From positions 1-15,584 of the forward strand of contig JAIVHQ010000235.1 in assembly GCA_020200995.1 (NCBI GenBank): DNA of 15,584 nucleotides. The letters are read 5' to 3'. How positions within the stretch are numbered: the first letter of the stretch is position 1; each line of letters opens with the position of its first letter. Both the position numbers and the translations under genes were made by a program. Positions 1-7,025 of the stretch are shown piece by piece. The stretch is from Flavobacteriales bacterium (GTDB lineage Bacteria > Bacteroidota > Bacteroidia > Flavobacteriales_D > Cryomorphaceae). The notes under the pieces are model-generated. The model was given only the letters and a program-made list of their open reading frames with translations. It searched no databases and was not told the origin of the DNA.

Positions 1-1153
1 ACCTGATACTGTGGCAGATTCCGAGCCTGTATCGCAGCCAAGGGAGGTGCTCCCGGGAGTGCACGAATTCTTCAGTGATGTAGCCCCTTTTCGGGAAAAG
101 CGCATAGGCGTGGTGGCCAACCATACCGCCCTGATCGATGGCGTTCACCTCATCGACACCCTCGTGGGCGCGGGGCTGAACGTGCAGCGAATTTTTGCCC
201 CCGAGCACGGCTTTCGCGGCAATGTGGCTGACGGGGTGACCGTGAAAGATGATGTTGACCCGGGCACGGGGCGCTCGGTGGTTTCCCTTTACGGGAAAAA
301 CAAGAAGCCGCGCACCGAGCAATTGGCCGACCTCGACCTTGTGATTTTCGACATCCAGGATGTAGGAGCGAGGTTTTACACTTTTTTGAGCACATTGCAC
401 TACGTGATGGAGGCTTGCGCCGAGGAGGGCATTCCTGTTCATGTGCTCGATAGGCCCAATCCCAACAGGCACTATGTAGACGGCCCGGTCCTGGAACCCC
501 GCTTCACCTCTTTTGTGGGAATGCACCCAGTACCGGCCGTTTACGGCATGACCATCGGAGAATACGCGCAAATGATCAACGGCGAGGGCTGGCTCAAGGG
601 CCGCGCGAAGTGCGAACTCCACGTGGTGCCTTGTCAAAATTACAGCGCCGACACCTTCTATGACCTTCCCGTGGCGCCCTCTCCCAATTTGCCCGATATG
701 GCATCGGTATACCTCTACCCGAGTCTTTGCTTCTTCGAAGGCACCACTGTAAGTGTGGGGCGCGGCACGACCAACCCCTTTGCCGTCATCGGAGAGCCGA
801 CCAATTCCGCAGGCAATTTCGAATTCGTCCCCCAGCCGATTCCGGGTGTTTCCGACCATCCTCCCCACAAGGGCAAGAAGTGCCTGGGCTACAACCTTCG
901 AGATCATATTGACCTCGCTGCTCCTCCTGACAGCCTCAACATCGGGTGGCTTGTTCAGATGTACAGCGAGACGGGAGATCCCTCCGCTTTTTTCCTGAAA
1001 AGCGGCTTTATCGATAAGCTCGCGGGCACCGACCGCCTGCGGAAAGATGTGGCAGCGGGAAAGTCGGCGGTGGAGATCAGGACTTCCTGGCAGGCAGATT
1101 TGCGCGCTTTCGAAAAGGTGAGGGCTAAGTATTTGATTTATTCCGAGGAGTAA
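1..1153 (+). CDS. namZ: Exo-beta-N-acetylmuramidase, NamZ/DUF1343 family (5' partial)
   Basis: Members of this family (DUF1343, glycoside hydrolase family 171) remove terminal N-acetylmuramic acid from peptidoglycan fragments and act in cell-wall turnover or recycling. Seen here: APEHGFRG at residues 63-70 counted from a GTG at position 11, FDIQDVGARFYT (113-124), LDRPNPN (146-152), VYGMTIGEY (178-185) and the PSPNLPDM...YPSLCFFEGT block (223-244), all hallmark stretches of the family. The Glu in APEHG is the likely catalytic residue, by family knowledge. The frame is open to the first base of the window and no signal peptide is present, although relatives usually carry one. I therefore infer the true start lies upstream and about 20-40 residues are missing; the GTG at 11 is only the first in-frame start-like codon. 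The C-terminus looks complete. The closest alternative is an uncharacterised DUF1343 paralogue with another sugar specificity. Confidence 0.9.
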   Translation, partial: PDTVADSEPVSQPREVLPGVHEFFSDVAPFREKRIGVVANHTALIDGVHLIDTLVGAGLNVQRIFAPEHGFRGNVADGVTVKDDVDPGTGRSVVSLYGKNKKPRTEQLADLDLVIFDIQDVGARFYTFLSTLHYVMEACAEEGIPVHVLDRPNPNRHYVDGPVLEPRFTSFVGMHPVPAVYGMTIGEYAQMINGEGWLKGRAKCELHVVPCQNYSADTFYDLPVAPSPNLPDMASVYLYPSLCFFEGTTVSVGRGTTNPFAVIGEPTNSAGNFEFVPQPIPGVSDHPPHKGKKCLGYNLRDHIDLAAPPDSLNIGWLVQMYSETGDPSAFFLKSGFIDKLAGTDRLRKDVAAGKSAVEIRTSWQADLRAFEKVRAKYLIYSEE

Positions 1154-1160
1154 AGTAATG

Positions 1161-1189
1161 TAATTGCCCTGAAGATGCTTCGGGAATTA
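1161..1189 (+). other. Imperfect stem-loop just after the namZ stop
   Basis: TAATT, CCC and GAAG (1161-1174) pair with CTTC, GGG and AATTA (1178-1189) around an ATG loop, with single-base bulges at 1166 and 1170. It begins 8 bases after the stop codon. There is no T-run, so it is not a classic intrinsic terminator; it may protect the 3' end of the mRNA. Confidence 0.35.
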
Positions 1190-1217
1190 TGTCGACTGCC
1201 TGCGGGAAAGTAGTATT

Positions 1218-1254
1218 AAAAAAAGGGGCGGGGACCCTTGCGTCCCACCCGCCC
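1218..1254 (-). terminator. GC-rich hairpin, possible minus-strand terminator
   Basis: GGGCGGG at 1226-1232 can pair with CCCGCCC at 1248-1254, and an alternative inner pairing joins GGGAC (1231-1235) with GTCCC (1242-1246). On the minus strand the hairpin is followed by seven T's (the A-run 1218-1224). It lies about 200 bases beyond the first terminator of the cold-shock gene, so it may be a back-up terminator; no other minus-strand gene ends here. Confidence 0.4.
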
Positions 1255-1279
1255 ACTGCATTTTAGGCGCCCTTGAAAT

Positions 1280-1315
1280 AAGGGGATCAGTTATGGTAAG
1301 GAGATCGGTTATGGT
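1280..1315. repeat. 18-bp direct tandem duplication
   Basis: Two adjacent 18-base copies (1280-1297 and 1298-1315) of the form AAGGGGATCAGTTATGGT differ at two positions. There are only two copies, in non-coding DNA, with no known role. Confidence 0.7.
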
Positions 1316-1431
1316 TGACCTAATGAACGAGAAAATAAGTCCCTATCGCGTCTTGGATTGATGTTGTTCGCTGTTGGGCAAAAGATTAAACATATAAATG
1401 GTGTCCGTCGGGCCTTCACGAGCCAAGGCGA

Positions 1432-1489
1432 TTGACGAAAAAAAAGGCAAAGAAAAAGGGTGCATCTTTCGAAGCACCCTTTTCGTCAA
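1432..1489 (-). terminator. Intrinsic terminator of the cold-shock gene
   Basis: A perfect 10-base stem, AAAAGGGTGC (1454-1463) with GCACCCTTTT (1474-1483), has a 10-base loop. An outer TTGACGAAAA/TTTTCGTCAA pair (1432-1441 with 1480-1489) could compete with or extend it. Read on the minus strand, the stem runs into T-rich sequence. It starts about 20 bases past the cold-shock stop codon. Confidence 0.8.
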
Positions 1490-1509
1490 ATTACGTTATA
1501 GGCAAACGT

Positions 1510-1701
1510 TTATGCCAATTTTACGTTTACCGCGTTGAGACCCTTGCGGCCTTCCTGAAGTTCGAAGGTTACTTGGTCGTTTTCGCTGATTTGATCAATG
1601 AGTCCATTTGCGTGTACAAAGTACTCTTTGTTTGTTTCGTCTTCTTTGATGAATCCATAACCTTTGGAATCATTGAAGAACTTTACTGTTCCGTTGTTCA
1701 T
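1510..1701 (-). CDS. Cold-shock domain protein (CspA family)
   Basis: A 63-residue single cold-shock domain protein, the usual length for the family. These proteins bind single-stranded RNA or DNA and act as RNA chaperones that loosen mRNA structure at low temperature or in stationary phase. Seen here: RNP1 as KGYGFI (residues 13-18) and RNP2 as YFVHAN (27-32), with the expected start NGTVKFF and end GLNAVNV. The ATG at 1701 gives the standard N-terminus. A promoter-like pair lies 26-60 bases upstream and a strong terminator lies downstream, so it is probably monocistronic with a short leader rather than the long cold-responsive leader of E. coli cspA. Which paralogue it is, and whether cold induces it, cannot be read from the sequence. 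Confidence 0.95.
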   Translation of the reverse strand: MNNGTVKFFNDSKGYGFIKEDETNKEYFVHANGLIDQISENDQVTFELQEGRKGLNAVNVKLA

Positions 1702-1726
1702 GATAAGAATTAAAAATAATGAGATG

Positions 1727-1759
1727 CAAATATAGACATAAATTCTATACTTCGACCAA
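1727..1759 (-). promoter_or_regulatory. Bacteroidota-type promoter of the cold-shock gene
   Basis: On the minus strand TATATTTG (1734-1727) matches the TAnnTTTG -7 consensus of Bacteroidota sigma-ABfr exactly, and a TTG (1759-1757) lies 22 bases upstream as a -33 element. The predicted leader is about 20 bases. Confidence 0.65.
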
Positions 1760-1889
1760 AAGGCTTTAATTTTGTGTTAATTATATCAAAACAACCCGTA
1801 AATTTTGACGAGAAAAATCAGGAAACCTCGGAAATGCTTGATTCAACTAGGAGATTAATTGAATCTATGCAGCGCATGTTTGCGTAGTA

Positions 1890-1922
1890 TTGGTTACTTA
1901 TCTACTCTTTATTCTAACTTTG
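1890..1922 (+). promoter_or_regulatory. Bacteroidota-type promoter of the Asp-box protein gene
   Basis: TTG at 1890-1892, a 22-base spacer and TAACTTTG at 1915-1922 match the -33/-7 pattern. The start codon at 1950 lies 27 bases after the -7 element. The 22-base spacer is the same as in the divergent cold-shock promoter. Confidence 0.65.
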
Positions 1923-1949
1923 ATCTGCTCTTTTAAATGGCTCTTGTAA

Positions 1950-3329
1950 ATGAAAACACCTATCGCGTACTCTTTTTTGCTGTCAGCATTATTCCTGGGG
2001 CTGACTTGCTCAGTTCAGGCCCAGTGGACTGATGTAGGTCCGGGAACTGTTGTGAATCCGGATGCACCGCGCAATGTATTTTGCCTGTCGCCCATAGGAG
2101 AAAATGGTCTTTGGGCATCACCTATTCATCCCACATTTCAAGATGTGAGGGAAGTAATGCGCACATTGGATGGTGGTAACACCTGGGACATATTCCAGCT
2201 GCCCGAAACGGACGGAAATTACCTTCCTGTCAGGATTTTGGCTGAAAATGCCGATGAGGCTCGTGTTGTGGCACTTCGCTACCCTTCTCCCGGCAGAACC
2301 AAACTGTTTTACACCACAGACGGGGGTGGTGCCTGGACCGACATTCCCGGCCCTTATAACGAACAAGGTAAAGGGGTTCAGAACATTCATTTTTTTACCC
2401 CTCAGGAGGGCGTCATGTTCGGTAGCCCGCGAACGGGAGATGCGAGTGTTGACCAGATAAAAATCTTCAGGACCTCCGACGGAGGCCAATCCTGGGTCGA
2501 GTTGTTTGACCCCAACGTGCCCGAACCCGCATCGAATGACAGCTATTTTCTCCTTTCCGGAAATGACAGCTATGCTGCAGTGGGCGATACTTTGTGGTTC
2601 GTAACCACGGAAAATAATGTCTACCGCACCACCAGCCGCGGTGCGAATTGGCAGGTATTTTCAACAGGGCTGCAAGGCTCTTCCACCATTGCAGGGCTTA
2701 CTTCAGTCGCTTTTAAAGATGCACTCAATGGGATGGTTGTGACATTCCAGCCTCAGCAAGTGGCTGTTACGCAAAATGGAGGGTCGTCCTGGACCGAGGT
2801 AGCTGTTCCTGAAAGTCCGACTGCGCGCTGCGTTCAGTACGTCCCCGGAACAGATAACACCTATGTTATTACCGATGGGTATGAAGGCAATTCTGATGAA
2901 ATTGCCATCACCTTTGATGGTGGCCAAACCTGGGAGTCGTGGCCTGGCAATCCTGCCATGAATTGCGTTTACTTCCAATCGAACACTTCAGGTTGGGGCG
3001 GATCAAACATCAATACAAATGCCGGCGGAATTTACAGGTGGGACGCTGACCTTGAAACAGTCCTTTCGGTTAGCGAAGTCGAGCCCCTGAATGCTTCGAT
3101 TTTTCCCAATCCCGCCCGAAACACAATCAATATCCGCTTCGGGGATACAAAGTCGCTTGAGGCAAATGTTGAAATTTACAGTGTCACGGGAAAAAGACAT
3201 TTGTCTGTCATCACGCAACCGGGGAGCGATGCTCAACTCGACATTGCAGAACTTCCCGTGGGGATGTATGTAGTCGCAATCACTTCAGGTGGCGCACGTT
3301 TTCACGGAAAGTTTGTAAAGGCAGATTAA
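1950..3329 (+). CDS. Secreted Asp-box (BNR-like) repeat protein with T9SS type A sorting domain
   Basis: A 459-residue protein with a cleavable signal peptide (hydrophobic residues about 5-24, probable cut after the AQ near 24-25). Six repeats of the Asp-box type (S/T-x-D-x-G-x-x-W) are visible: RTLDGGNTW (71-79), TTDGGGAW (122-129), RTSDGGQSW (174-182), the degenerate RTTSRGANW (226-234), VTQNGGSSW (273-281) and ITFDGGQTW (320-328). This spacing fits a beta-propeller of the sortilin/YCF48 kind. Residues about 381-459 form a T9SS type A sorting domain beginning IFPNPARN and ending in a lysine-containing tail, so I infer export across the outer membrane and surface attachment or release. No catalytic residues of sialidases can be assigned, so the function is unknown. 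It is a single gene with its own promoter, facing the minus-strand lipoprotein gene with 24 bases between the stops. Confidence 0.9.
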   Translation: MKTPIAYSFLLSALFLGLTCSVQAQWTDVGPGTVVNPDAPRNVFCLSPIGENGLWASPIHPTFQDVREVMRTLDGGNTWDIFQLPETDGNYLPVRILAENADEARVVALRYPSPGRTKLFYTTDGGGAWTDIPGPYNEQGKGVQNIHFFTPQEGVMFGSPRTGDASVDQIKIFRTSDGGQSWVELFDPNVPEPASNDSYFLLSGNDSYAAVGDTLWFVTTENNVYRTTSRGANWQVFSTGLQGSSTIAGLTSVAFKDALNGMVVTFQPQQVAVTQNGGSSWTEVAVPESPTARCVQYVPGTDNTYVITDGYEGNSDEIAITFDGGQTWESWPGNPAMNCVYFQSNTSGWGGSNINTNAGGIYRWDADLETVLSVSEVEPLNASIFPNPARNTINIRFGDTKSLEANVEIYSVTGKRHLSVITQPGSDAQLDIAELPVGMYVVAITSGGARFHGKFVKAD

Positions 3330-3353
3330 CCGGGTCGGCCTTGGGTCCTTGGA

Positions 3354-4172
3354 TCAATCGGGTTTCTCGTTGGCCTTGGCAACTCGTGCTAAAGCATCAT
3401 TCGAGCCCGCCTGAAACCAATAGCCCGCTGCACCGATAGGAAGACTGAAGCTGAATATCCACGGGAGAAACAGCGCCGGTCGCGATATCCCAACCCCCAG
3501 CAGAGAAATACTCAAGGTGCTAAAATCTACATCGGCAGTGGCCCAGTTGATGGCAAATTGAGGCATGTTGACCAAAAGGATCAGTAGTGCCCAGAGAATC
3601 TTCTTCTTTCCTGTTAGATTGCTGCGCAGCATCACAATCATCGTGGTAACCACAAAGAAGGGCACGGCCACACCGAAGAAAATAAACAGGTAATGAAGGG
3701 CCGATTTATCATTGAGGTTGAATGCGGTGAGATTGCTCAGCGGCTCCGGTAGGTAGTCTACATTAAATGATGTGACCTCAGTCTCACCGTCTTTTTCGCG
3801 CAGCGACATCAGAAAGAGCACATAGCCTTTGTCGAAAGGATACTCATAGCCGAGGCTGTACAATTTTTCGGGACCCGTTTTCGTCCCTGTCCGGAAGTCA
3901 ACGCGCTGTTCAACAATTTTATAATCTTCCTGATTGAGGTTTCCGATGTTATTGCCCGTGGCCTCTAAAAAGGTCATGGCGTTATCGCTCTGCAGTTCGG
4001 TTGTGAGTTTTGCATAAGCTGAATTTGCCTCTCCTTTTGCCACTTCGTCGATAAATTCACGGGCAAATGTATCGCCTTGTGCTGCCATATCGAGCAGTGG
4101 AAGGTCGTCTGTTTGTGTGCATCCACCCAACAAAAGGACGGCGAGGACATAAAAGCCGATCGATACTTTCAA
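3354..4172 (-). CDS. Membrane-anchored lipoprotein of unknown function
   Basis: I do not recognise the family. From a TTG at 4172 the protein is 272 residues and starts MKVSIGFYVLAVLLLGGCTQ, a textbook lipoprotein signal with lipobox LGGC. An ATG at 4226 would add 18 residues (MENLLSLCPNPPG...) that overlap the 3' end of the upstream gene and spoil the signal peptide, so I prefer the TTG, 10 bases after that gene's stop; neither start has a clear ribosome-binding site. The next ~130 residues are soluble and contain a helix with DTFAREFIDEVAKG followed by beta-rich sequence, reminiscent of small NTF2-like domains (DUF4019/DUF3887 type), which is a guess. The C-terminal third has three hydrophobic segments (around YLFIFFGVAVPFF, ILWALLILLVN and LFLPWIFSFSL). 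Its position right after the GNAT-nitrilase gene suggests co-transcription, not shared function. Confidence 0.75.
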   Translation of the reverse strand: MKVSIGFYVLAVLLLGGCTQTDDLPLLDMAAQGDTFAREFIDEVAKGEANSAYAKLTTELQSDNAMTFLEATGNNIGNLNQEDYKIVEQRVDFRTGTKTGPEKLYSLGYEYPFDKGYVLFLMSLREKDGETEVTSFNVDYLPEPLSNLTAFNLNDKSALHYLFIFFGVAVPFFVVTTMIVMLRSNLTGKKKILWALLILLVNMPQFAINWATADVDFSTLSISLLGVGISRPALFLPWIFSFSLPIGAAGYWFQAGSNDALARVAKANEKPD

Positions 4173-4182
4173 AGCAAGTTGA

Positions 4183-5742
4183 TTACGACCCGGAGGATTC
4201 GGGCAGAGGCTCAAAAGATTCTCCATGTCGGGTTAGGCTGTACACATCTGTCCTCCTGTCTTTTATATTTCTAACGGCTCCGAATTCATGGAGTTCTCTG
4301 AGAAGGTCCAAATCGACATCTGCCACAAGAATCATCTCGGTGTTGGGTGTCGCTTCGGCTTTGATTCCCGTGGTGGGAAATGCAAAATCACAGGGTGTGA
4401 ATACGACTGACTGCGCGAACTGGATGTCCATATTTTCCACCTTCGGCAGGTTGCCAACGCTGCCCGCAATGGCAACATAACATTCGTTTTCGATGGCCCT
4501 TGCACGTGCGCAATAGCGCACCCTCGAGTATCCGTTTTGGGTATCGGTGAGGAAGGGTACGAAGAGCAGACGCATCTCGTCTTTTGCCAGGATGCGCGAC
4601 AATTCCGGAAATTCGACATCGTAGCAAATTAAAACACCGATGGGCCCGCAGTCGGTTTGAAGCACTTTTACTTCGTTGCCGCCGGAGAGGCCCCAGGCGC
4701 GTGACTCGTCGGGGGTGACATGGATTTTCGTGTACTTTTCAAACGTTCCGTTCCTCCTGCATAAGAAACCCACGTTGTACAGCTTGCCCTCTTCATTGAG
4801 TTCGGGCATGCTTCCCGTGATGATATTCACATTGTAGGTGACAGCGAGATTGAGAAAGCGGTCGCGAATTTCTTCGGTGTATTCGGCGAGTTTTCGAATG
4901 GCATTCGCCTCGGAGAGGTGGTTGTAATCCGCCATGAGCGGGGCATTGAAAAACTCCGGAAACAGTGCAAAGTCGCTTTTGTATCCCGATACTGCATCCA
5001 CGAAAAATTCCACTTGATCAAACAGGTCGTCTATGCCGTCGTAGAGTCGCATTTGCCACTGAATCAGACCGAGCCTCACAATAGACTTATTAGAACTCAG
5101 CTTGCGCGAAGGTTTTTCGTAGTAAATATTGTCCCAGCCGAGCAATACAGCATAACCCCTGGACTCTTCATCGTCCTGAAGGTAGTTCTTGAGCACCTTC
5201 ACAATGTGAAAATCATTGGCTATTTGAAAATTCAGGATGGGATCGTGAATTTCATGGTGCTTTACCTTTGCAATATATTGCTTGGGATTGAGGTCCGGGT
5301 ACTTGTGAAAATTCGGAATTCTTCCGCCGAAAATGATGGCGCGCAGATTTTTTTGCTCGACCAGCTCTTTTCGCGCGTCGTAAAGGCGCCGACCCAGTCT
5401 CAAACCCCTGTATTCGGGCAGTATAAAAACATCGATACCGTAGAGTACATCTCCTTTCGGAGTATGGGTGTCAAAGGTGTAACTGCCTGTGATTTGCCTG
5501 TAAGTATGTGTGTCTCCGAAGAGGTCGTACTTGACAATGATTGACAGCGCGCAGCCCACAATTTCTCCGTCGATAAGCACTGCAAGTTGACCTTGGGGGA
5601 ATGTGCGTAACAACTTGTGAATGTGCTCTTCTTTCCAGTATGAGTTTGGCCAGTTGGCGTATGATTTGATCATGGTTTCTTTGAGTGCCTCGTAGTCATT
5701 TTCTTCGAGGTGCCTCAATTCTACCTTTCCTATTTCTTCCAT
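4183..5742 (-). CDS. GNAT acetyltransferase-nitrilase superfamily fusion (carbon-nitrogen hydrolase)
   Basis: A 519-residue two-domain protein. Residues about 5-205 are a GNAT acetyltransferase with the acetyl-CoA-binding stretch LPEYRGLRLGRRLYDAR (108-124). Residues about 220-505 are a carbon-nitrogen hydrolase of the nitrilase superfamily with a full catalytic triad: Glu263 in FPEFF, Lys339 in KYTKIHVTP and Cys373 in LICYDVEFPE. The same fusion is known across many bacteria (Bacillus subtilis YhcX type), usually annotated only as bifunctional, and its substrate is not established. The likely reaction is hydrolysis of an amide or N-carbamoyl bond, with acetylation of a related amine. It is cytoplasmic, with no signal peptide. 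The ATG at 5742 gives the standard N-terminus. It is the first gene of a probable two-gene unit with the lipoprotein at 3354-4172. Family assignment is firm; function is open. Confidence 0.93.
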   Translation of the reverse strand: MEEIGKVELRHLEENDYEALKETMIKSYANWPNSYWKEEHIHKLLRTFPQGQLAVLIDGEIVGCALSIIVKYDLFGDTHTYRQITGSYTFDTHTPKGDVLYGIDVFILPEYRGLRLGRRLYDARKELVEQKNLRAIIFGGRIPNFHKYPDLNPKQYIAKVKHHEIHDPILNFQIANDFHIVKVLKNYLQDDEESRGYAVLLGWDNIYYEKPSRKLSSNKSIVRLGLIQWQMRLYDGIDDLFDQVEFFVDAVSGYKSDFALFPEFFNAPLMADYNHLSEANAIRKLAEYTEEIRDRFLNLAVTYNVNIITGSMPELNEEGKLYNVGFLCRRNGTFEKYTKIHVTPDESRAWGLSGGNEVKVLQTDCGPIGVLICYDVEFPELSRILAKDEMRLLFVPFLTDTQNGYSRVRYCARARAIENECYVAIAGSVGNLPKVENMDIQFAQSVVFTPCDFAFPTTGIKAEATPNTEMILVADVDLDLLRELHEFGAVRNIKDRRTDVYSLTRHGESFEPLPESSGS

Positions 5743-5779
5743 TAAAGGGTATTGGGGAGTGTGATTGCGAATTTGGGGT

Positions 5780-5787
5780 CAAAAGTA
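5780..5787 (-). promoter_or_regulatory. -7 promoter element ahead of the GNAT-nitrilase gene
   Basis: Minus-strand TACTTTTG (5787-5780) fits TAnnTTTG exactly and lies 37 bases before the ATG at 5742. I see no clear TTG at the usual -33 distance, so this is a half-site prediction. Confidence 0.4.
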
Positions 5788-5800
5788 CTCCTTCTTTCGG

Positions 5801-6079
5801 CTATTTCCGCATTGCGTTGATGATGTTCAGCAACCGGGCTGTGATGTCGGTATATTGAACCGCCTTGTCGAATTTGTCTGCTTCTTCGTCCTTTCCAAAT
5901 CCTGACCTGAACAGATCGGTAACCAGAGTGATAAGATTTCCGCCTCTGAAAATTGATCGGCGTACACCATCCACGCTGTCGGAAAACTCCCTGCGAATAA
6001 TTTCTTTTCTCAATTTGAGCTTCAACATCTCATCGTTGAGTTTGCTCAAACTTGTTATGTGTTTATACCTATGACTCAT
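5801..6079 (-). CDS. Small helical protein of unknown function, third gene of the YtxH cluster
   Basis: From the ATG at 6079 this is a 92-residue protein (a TTG one codon earlier is also possible). It is rich in charged residues and should be mostly alpha-helical, for example SLSKLNDEMLKLKLRKEII near the N-terminus. A more hydrophobic patch, GGNLITLVTDLFRSGFG, lies in the middle. It has no signal peptide, clear membrane segment or recognised motif. Its start overlaps the stop of the holin-like gene by 11 bases, which points to translational coupling and a shared mRNA with ytxH. By context it may be a peripheral partner of the small membrane proteins encoded before it, which is inference only. 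Confidence 0.65.
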   Translation of the reverse strand: MSHRYKHITSLSKLNDEMLKLKLRKEIIRREFSDSVDGVRRSIFRGGNLITLVTDLFRSGFGKDEEADKFDKAVQYTDITARLLNIINAMRK

Positions 6080-6349
6080 CAAACATTTCGTTTAGGGTCG
6101 ATTTAAGGATAAAAGGTTCCACCAAGACTTTTCTGAAAACCAAAAAAATCAATGCCAACAGGGCATAAGCACCACCCACAATGAGGTAGGCTGCCTCAGG
6201 ACTGAAGTCGCGTTGCAGGTACAAGGCCGCCGAAAGTCCTAAAAATATTAGAATCAAGACAACGCTCAGCAGTGGTCGGCCTCGGCTTTGGTATAAAGAG
6301 AAGCGGCTTCCGCCGCCTCTCCAATTGCTTTACCGGCTTTTCCGATCAT
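6069..6349 (-). pseudogene. Holin-family-like small membrane protein, apparently frameshifted
   Basis: Two pieces in different frames look like one gene. An ATG at 6349 overlaps the TGA of ytxH (ATGA) and encodes 27 residues (MIGKAGKAIGEAAEAASLYT..., stop at 6266). Directly after it, another frame encodes RPLLSVVLILIFLGLSAALYL, a loop, a second hydrophobic helix (AAYLIVGGAYALLALIFLVF) and the end NEMFDES, stop at 6069. The second part resembles the two-helix C-terminal half of Bacteroidota 'phage holin family' proteins that follow ytxH. The join would need one extra base, or a net loss of two. The only start-like codon inside the second frame is TTG at 6257, giving a 62-residue protein that begins inside the first helix. 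It could be a real frameshift mutation, an internal deletion (relatives have a longer linker), a sequencing error, or a genuinely short protein. I see no slippery heptamer. Confidence 0.55.
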
Positions 6350-6579
6350 TTTTTAACTTCCTTGGTGAATTCCTGTGCCTTATCTTTCGCTGCTTCGAAA
6401 GCTTCTTTTACCTTTTCCTCAATTTTGGACTCCAGGTCTGAAATCTTATCGGCTGCTTCGTCGCGCATTTTTCTTCCGTGCTCACTGTTCAGGTAAAGAC
6501 CTGCGGCCACCCCTGCTGTAAGCCCGCCGAAAAAAGCGAGTAATATTTTTGATGCCCCGGTTGATTGTTCTTTGCTCAT
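6346..6579 (-). CDS. YtxH domain-containing small membrane protein
   Basis: A 77-residue protein with one N-terminal membrane helix rich in small residues (KILLAFFGGLTAGVAAGLYL, residues about 11-30), followed by SEHGRKMRDE and a long charged amphipathic helix with many E/K/A residues (about 38-77). This is the standard architecture of YtxH (formerly general stress protein) family members, thought to sit in the inner membrane with the helix in the cytoplasm; their function is poorly defined. The GxxxG-like packing motifs in the helix suggest oligomerisation. The ATG at 6579 leaves a normal N-terminus. Its stop overlaps the start of the holin-like frame (ATGA), so it heads a cluster of three small genes. 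Confidence 0.88.
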   Translation of the reverse strand: MSKEQSTGASKILLAFFGGLTAGVAAGLYLNSEHGRKMRDEAADKISDLESKIEEKVKEAFEAAKDKAQEFTKEVKK

Positions 6580-7025
6580 GATAGTTTCTGTTTTAAAGGT
6601 TATTTAAAAATTAAGTTATGTGCCTGATCAATGATCGACAACCGATTTTATTACTTTACTTGATGCGCCGTTCTGATTTCATAATGAAAGAGATATGCGT
6701 AGATGGCGCCTTTGGTTAAGGATTTTTTGGTTGCCTGATTACCTTGACTCGGCATGCTGGAAAATATACACATAATTCCTGAACCGCAGGATGGGCAGCG
6801 CAAATTTTTTTTTACGCGACACTGACGGCAATCCTACGCTAAATTGGATTATCGGCCACCGCCTCTTTACCGCATGAAGCGTAAACCAAGGCTTTCCGAG
6901 TCGCCTTTTACTGCTCAATTGCTGCCTTGAGGCCGGGGCCGTAAATAAAGTCGCACATCACCCGACGATCCCTACATTTGTTAAATCTTGCGTAGTTTTG
7001 AGTTTTAATTAATACATTGAATGAC
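6580..7025. other. Divergent intergenic region between ytxH and the thioesterase gene
   Basis: About 445 bases with no credible gene on either strand. Near the right end there are two -7-like octamers for the + gene (listed separately). On the ytxH side I find A/T-rich sequence but no octamer fitting TAnnTTTG. The middle (6680-6950) is mixed-composition DNA in which I recognise no motif or RNA. Confidence 0.5.
6973..7000 (+). promoter_or_regulatory. Candidate -7 elements for the thioesterase gene
   Basis: Two exact TAnnTTTG octamers lie ahead of the start codon: TACATTTG at 6973-6980 and TAGTTTTG at 6993-7000. Neither has a clean TTG at the usual distance. The second would give a leader of roughly 20 bases to the ATG at 7026. 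Confidence 0.45.

Larger units (their letters stand above)
1154..1509. other. Non-coding gap of 356 bases
   Basis: I see no convincing gene here. The gap holds the stem-loop at 1161-1189, a GC-rich hairpin at 1225-1254 preceded by seven A's, an 18-base tandem duplication at 1280-1315 and the terminator of the cold-shock gene at 1432-1489. The stretch 1320-1430 shows nothing I recognise. Confidence 0.6.

Noticed and set aside
1432..1713. 93-codon + strand frame over the cold-shock gene
   Set aside because: It is antisense to a definite cold-shock gene and begins in its terminator.
1950..3329. Sialidase function from the Asp-box repeats
   Set aside because: Asp-boxes are structural and occur in many propellers; the arginine triad and other sialidase catalytic residues cannot be placed.
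4918..5544. 208-codon + strand frame opposite the GNAT-nitrilase gene
   Set aside because: The minus-strand frame has clear domains and catalytic residues; the + frame has no recognisable motif.
6266..6349. Programmed -1 frameshift joining the two holin-like frames
   Set aside because: No slippery heptamer occurs in the region where the frames overlap, and the strong stem-loop lies upstream of it, the wrong side for a stimulator.
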